NCBI GenBank assembly: GCA_009841335.1
Contig: VXLY01000079.1
Location: forward strand, 1-64,000
DNA from: Rhodothermaceae bacterium
Lineage (GTDB): Bacteria > Bacteroidota > Rhodothermia > Rhodothermales > Bin80
DNA length: 64,000 nt
Reading direction: 5' to 3'
Made by a program: the position numbers and the translations under genes. Below the pieces are notes generated by a model. That model had not been told where the DNA came from and ran no database searches. It saw only the letters and a list, made by a program, of their open reading frames with translations. This document shows positions 62,601 through 64,000 of this stretch, piece by piece. Each line of letters opens with the position of its first letter. The first letter of the stretch is position 1.

Positions 62601-64000
62601 ATCACAGATCGGGTCGAGCGCATTTGAACTCACCGGTCTGCGGCATCGCAAATTTGGACCGGTGTTCAGACAGGCACTCGGGGGCGGCGTACCAGGTGGG
62701 CCCTCTGTCCGCCCGGAATCTTATAGCTCCCAACTAAACGCAACCTTTCGCCCACGCCTTCAGCGTTATAGGGCCCTGTCCTGGGTGCAGGTGCAGGATA
62801 TGACCTACGCAGCAAACTTTAGCTGGTCAAACGGATCAGTAGGCAACAACACCGGGGCTCGGATCAGCACGAACATTTCTCTCCGAGCAGGTCTTAGCCT
62901 GCGCCCACAGGATTTGTTTGAAAAGTTTGGCTTCTATCAGCGACTCCAGAATTCGCAGCGCGCTGCCGAGGCTGCTGCGCAGTCTCGCCGCCAACAAAAA
63001 GAGACTGAACGAAGGGAGCGTCGTGAGCAGAGACGCAGAGAAAGAGAATTAGAACGTCAAAGAGCCGAGATAGCCGACACCACTACCACACAAGAGGTAC
63101 CTGACGTCGAATTAGACGATCCCGACGACACGCCGTCCATTGATATACCGGCATTTGATGAGCCCCAAACCCTGACAGAAGACACCACACGCGGACGAAG
63201 ATTCCAGTTTCCCCCAGGCCTGACCCCCAAAGCACTCACACGTCGATTGCTACTCGCCATCACAGGCGTCCGGGATTTATCAGTGAGCTATACTGGAGCA
63301 CGCCAGACTTCGGCCAATAACATCGGCCGCCTGGACGAAAACGGAACCGTACAGGTCAACTACAGACTGCGTGATGCGGTGCTCGACGGTGAGGGGCCCT
63401 CACTTAGATACAGGCTGGGACTTGATCGTACTATCTCACCCGAACAAGGCCGTATCCTCAACGAACGTCTACAGGTTACCGATGCACTCAACGATGTGAA
63501 TCGGTGGTCTGCCCAGACCTCACTCAACCTGTCATCCAGCCTACGGATCTCACTCAACTGGAGAATGGAAAACGGCGACCGAGAGAATCTCACCTACCGA
63601 ATCCTAGACGACGGGCAACCCGGGGCAGATACAACCCGCAGCGGTAACATTTCCATATCCGCCTGGGCGCTTGGCGCCTCCTACAGAGATCTATTTGTGG
63701 CACAACTGGAGCAGTTCCGCGCAGACTGTGGAGAAGCCTGTGTATCAGACGGCATATTGCCCGACACACTTTTCTCATCTGCCCTGACAAATCGACTCGT
63801 GTACGAAGATTTTCGGTCAAGTTATCTTACGCTTGGAGCTGGGGGCACCATGCCCTTCCCACTGCCGAGTTGGAACGTCACATACTCAGGAATTTCCAAG
63901 TGGCCAATCATTCGAAGAATCGCGCAATCGGCTACGTTACGTCATAGCTATACCGCCGATTTCTCGTCAGACTTCAGATCTAATCTCCGTGGCGGCCAAC
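56662..64000 (+). CDS. sprA: Cell-surface/outer-membrane protein SprA, type IX secretion translocon (3' partial)
   Basis: The frame is open from the ATG at 56662 to the window edge; 2446 codons are visible and the stop lies beyond. A signal peptide is present (about 10-36, ending AHAVAQ). SprA landmarks: LGLSISVPGGRQSGFTTIFG near 197-216, KMQVNVDWDTNRDFDYQNQL near 274-293 and SIEAGNVFLQTPSTLIRGGQ shortly after, then many amphipathic strands. In Flavobacterium SprA is a 36-strand barrel that forms the outer-membrane pore for T9SS cargo. A charged helix (about 2094-2136, ERRERREQRRRERELE) followed by an Asp/Thr-rich stretch is an insertion late in the protein. Other T9SS genes are not in the window. 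Confidence 0.95.
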   Translation, partial: MQTNGRRFFAARQLVVYTGGAVLIWMLLAHAVAQEDWRKDTFSDFAVADTDSVTLYQIDSLRSMLFRMGRDSVRTMALNLGLDSLFLARIDSLAPPDTNERAKRYLSSLRPSGRSATTFRWVQRSLGPGLFPGWRHEVELDSVTGSFYRITEQVAGKDVRYAIHVTREQYRDEKLSAALNRNWRSLVERQLSLEQRQRRGLGLSISVPGGRQSGFTTIFGKNEVDLRVNGSADIRPAFVYEKNAQQVLVGRGSQLSPEFKMDLRLGVTGTIGDKMQVNVDWDTNRDFDYQNQLKLVYTGYEDEIIQSIEAGNVFLQTPSTLIRGGQSLFGIKSEFQMGAFRLTTVASQEKGQSNSLSLDGGAETSEFSRKPTDYNQRKHYFLSYYFRNRWNDALSDPPNIILDAVFSHITDLEVWKLTPVSPEEQNVRQVIAVVDLGEPARIVTEANSYTDELHPNSNLDQYDAMELQNELRLGSAVPQDYLESFAMEQPLTTVDYQVGQFKKLEIGRDYDLDEGLGFITLRQTIQESEALAVSFRYLAGGTEIQVGDFSSQTGGGDNSQVGERLVLKLLKPVNLQQPANLGEVDELNPAAWYLEMRNIYELERGLLPTEFLLDISFEPPGQAATQTIQGVTGQQTLIQVLGLDRLNEDGAQKPDNLFDFLPNYSVIPGDGFLIFPYLEPFGARMEALIDASGLNDEDNAQAKELYVFKELYTQKQLNAIRNTGKNIYTIEGSYKGGIPSFYDLRAYSGLVEGSVRVSSGGNTLVEGADYIVDYLGGTVTIINPVHQTAGRDIEIDYEENSFFNLQQKTLLGARLEYTPREEFTAGGTLMRLSQKSITDKFRVGEEPVSNVIWGTDTRLQLEPRWLTRAVDWLPLIQTKEESSITVVGEFAQLRPGHVLTNAFKDQRRELRKNGLDFFPDETQGVSYVDDFEGFENLISLTRQGAWLLSSAPIIGMHSDLGGVDIPLHNEGRSIMGWYTLNASSLNQFEGDLEDAVRLVTPQQVFPNRETLQSDRFLTTFDVYFTPHGRGPYNYNRDLGRFLDNPREAWGGITQRLTEGNTDFTSKNIEFVEFVMRPFPEKGETDPNAKLIIDIGRISEDVIPDNKLNTEDGLSLSEVGSVGSLARLSTGQQNQKINPIEEGERITEDVGLDGLPSFPNNKFEQEGGAGTEQFVFADFLASLDNTVSVRYPEVLAREKAKALLDPSADDYYYFLNESFFNNNQFYPGGATIQERFSRFFAGHELNTFDAQNKLGGGGDNSGNSRIPDTEDINLNSAIDTDNSYFQYEVPLNLATLDELARPENTNDYVINEIESPGGGGTGWYLVRIPVKNFTRRVGSIQDFTLMESIRIWTTGHTAPITLRFATLELVGSQWRANDLVNATDVDGEPVPPEDPLTGARISIESINNEENPNYEIPKGAVRNRIRDQQSGSIVDAREQAMIIRASNLRANRHLAVYRTYTSPQNFLKYRNLRMFLHLDGTIDGRPLEAEDREAVRFFMRLGANEGSDYYEYEQPLTPSPLYKLPDGTSERADYLWRTNQPNPDPDGQAMIDLNSVNIVLSSLNQMKFLRDTYEDESGAGFNPTEVFWSDEHGNFQSVIAEFAPPGTRIGIRGTPNLNRINTIVIGIRNASGEEQAVIDANMWVNELRVSGYDQEVGYATYGTADVKLADLARVKLSMRIQSDGFGGLSSTLADREQLNIQNWTVNSQLNVDKFIPEQFGWTLPVSVEVKENSSVPRFDPNRGDIRVSSLQAAVAADSTLSSEEISARQDQIRVEAQTFSRASSYTARINKNGSRSRLLRNTVDGLAFSYSHADTEGRTPTQSFRNSWRWNSSLSYRLQVRNPRVLRLFSWLEEVPVLKLLSSIGLNYLPTSLDYSLTANRAFSSSKQRPDPVRRRGSELPLDVQFPVRPQHQFTHSRTFGFQYNPFGFLNLTINSSTNQSLNAIGVDTLYSVILVDSTGAESRLDDTSLASLIEEGIIDKSQIGSSAFELTGLRHRKFGPVFRQALGGGVPGGPSVRPESYSSQLNATFRPRLQRYRALSWVQVQDMTYAANFSWSNGSVGNNTGARISTNISLRAGLSLRPQDLFEKFGFYQRLQNSQRAAEAAAQSRRQQKETERRERREQRRRERELERQRAEIADTTTTQEVPDVELDDPDDTPSIDIPAFDEPQTLTEDTTRGRRFQFPPGLTPKALTRRLLLAITGVRDLSVSYTGARQTSANNIGRLDENGTVQVNYRLRDAVLDGEGPSLRYRLGLDRTISPEQGRILNERLQVTDALNDVNRWSAQTSLNLSSSLRISLNWRMENGDRENLTYRILDDGQPGADTTRSGNISISAWALGASYRDLFVAQLEQFRADCGEACVSDGILPDTLFSSALTNRLVYEDFRSSYLTLGAGGTMPFPLPSWNVTYSGISKWPIIRRIAQSATLRHSYTADFSSDFRSNLRGGQ

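Overview
The window looks like chromosomal DNA from a member of the Bacteroidota/Rhodothermota side of the tree; a Rhodothermales-like marine bacterium is my best guess. The reasons are a SprA-type type IX secretion translocon, a complete BatA-BatE (aerotolerance) operon, DUF5683 directly after parAB, a DUF5989 mini-protein, a serine-palmitoyltransferase-like gene, several TonB energy-transducer paralogues, and weak or absent Shine-Dalgarno sequences. No rRNA, tRNA, CRISPR array, intact insertion sequence or prophage was found. Gene density is high except around the TonB paralogues (22.2-27.2 kb) and in the polyketide locus (13.2-15.5 kb).

Layout. 1-2.5 kb: a 5'-truncated serine hydrolase converging on a Tat-exported NHL propeller protein. 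3-15.2 kb (minus strand): a compact polyketide locus, transcribed as discrete ACP, alpha/beta hydrolase, then a 3416-residue two-module type I PKS. Its first module is complete and C-methylating. Its second module is only KS plus a crippled AT, with no carrier domain of its own. 15.5-21.4 kb: TPM lipoprotein, hisI, yidD, moaB, a secreted protein, an Ig-like lipoprotein and nnr. 21.5-27.9 kb: three TonB-domain genes (one, three and two TonB C-terminal domains) separated by a FAD oxidoreductase and three long non-coding stretches with hairpins. 27.9-31.1 kb (minus): rpiA and two MacB-type permeases. 31.3-37.5 kb (plus): DUF5989, parA, parB, DUF5683, then a glycosyltransferase, an alpha-oxoamine synthase and a GNAT-like protein that together suggest sphingolipid synthesis. 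37.6-41.3 kb (minus): VanZ-like, GH18, rhomboid, purQ, YceI. 41.5-48.7 kb (plus): DUF58 and the Bat operon. 48.9-50.7 kb (minus): class III aminotransferase and a STAS protein. 50.9-53.6 kb (plus): dnaX-ybaB-recR. 53.6-56.5 kb (minus): a sodium/solute symporter with a 38-residue membrane mini-protein, an SDR and a SnoaL/NTF2-like lipoprotein. 56.7-64.0 kb: sprA, running off the right edge.

The best candidate for something undescribed is the polyketide locus. An iterative-type C-methylating reducing module is fused to a KS whose AT has lost its GQGSQ motif, the His of GHS, and the whole small subdomain with the catalytic His. This leaves a separately encoded ACP and hydrolase to finish the chain. 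Second is the 379-residue membrane protein carrying three TonB C-terminal domains with an exact 116-residue period. It sits in a cluster with a likely structured RNA (16-pair stem using G-U wobbles of plus-strand polarity) and a helically phased array of 11-bp direct repeats upstream of a TonB-domain gene. All calls rest on reading the sequence; no database search was possible.
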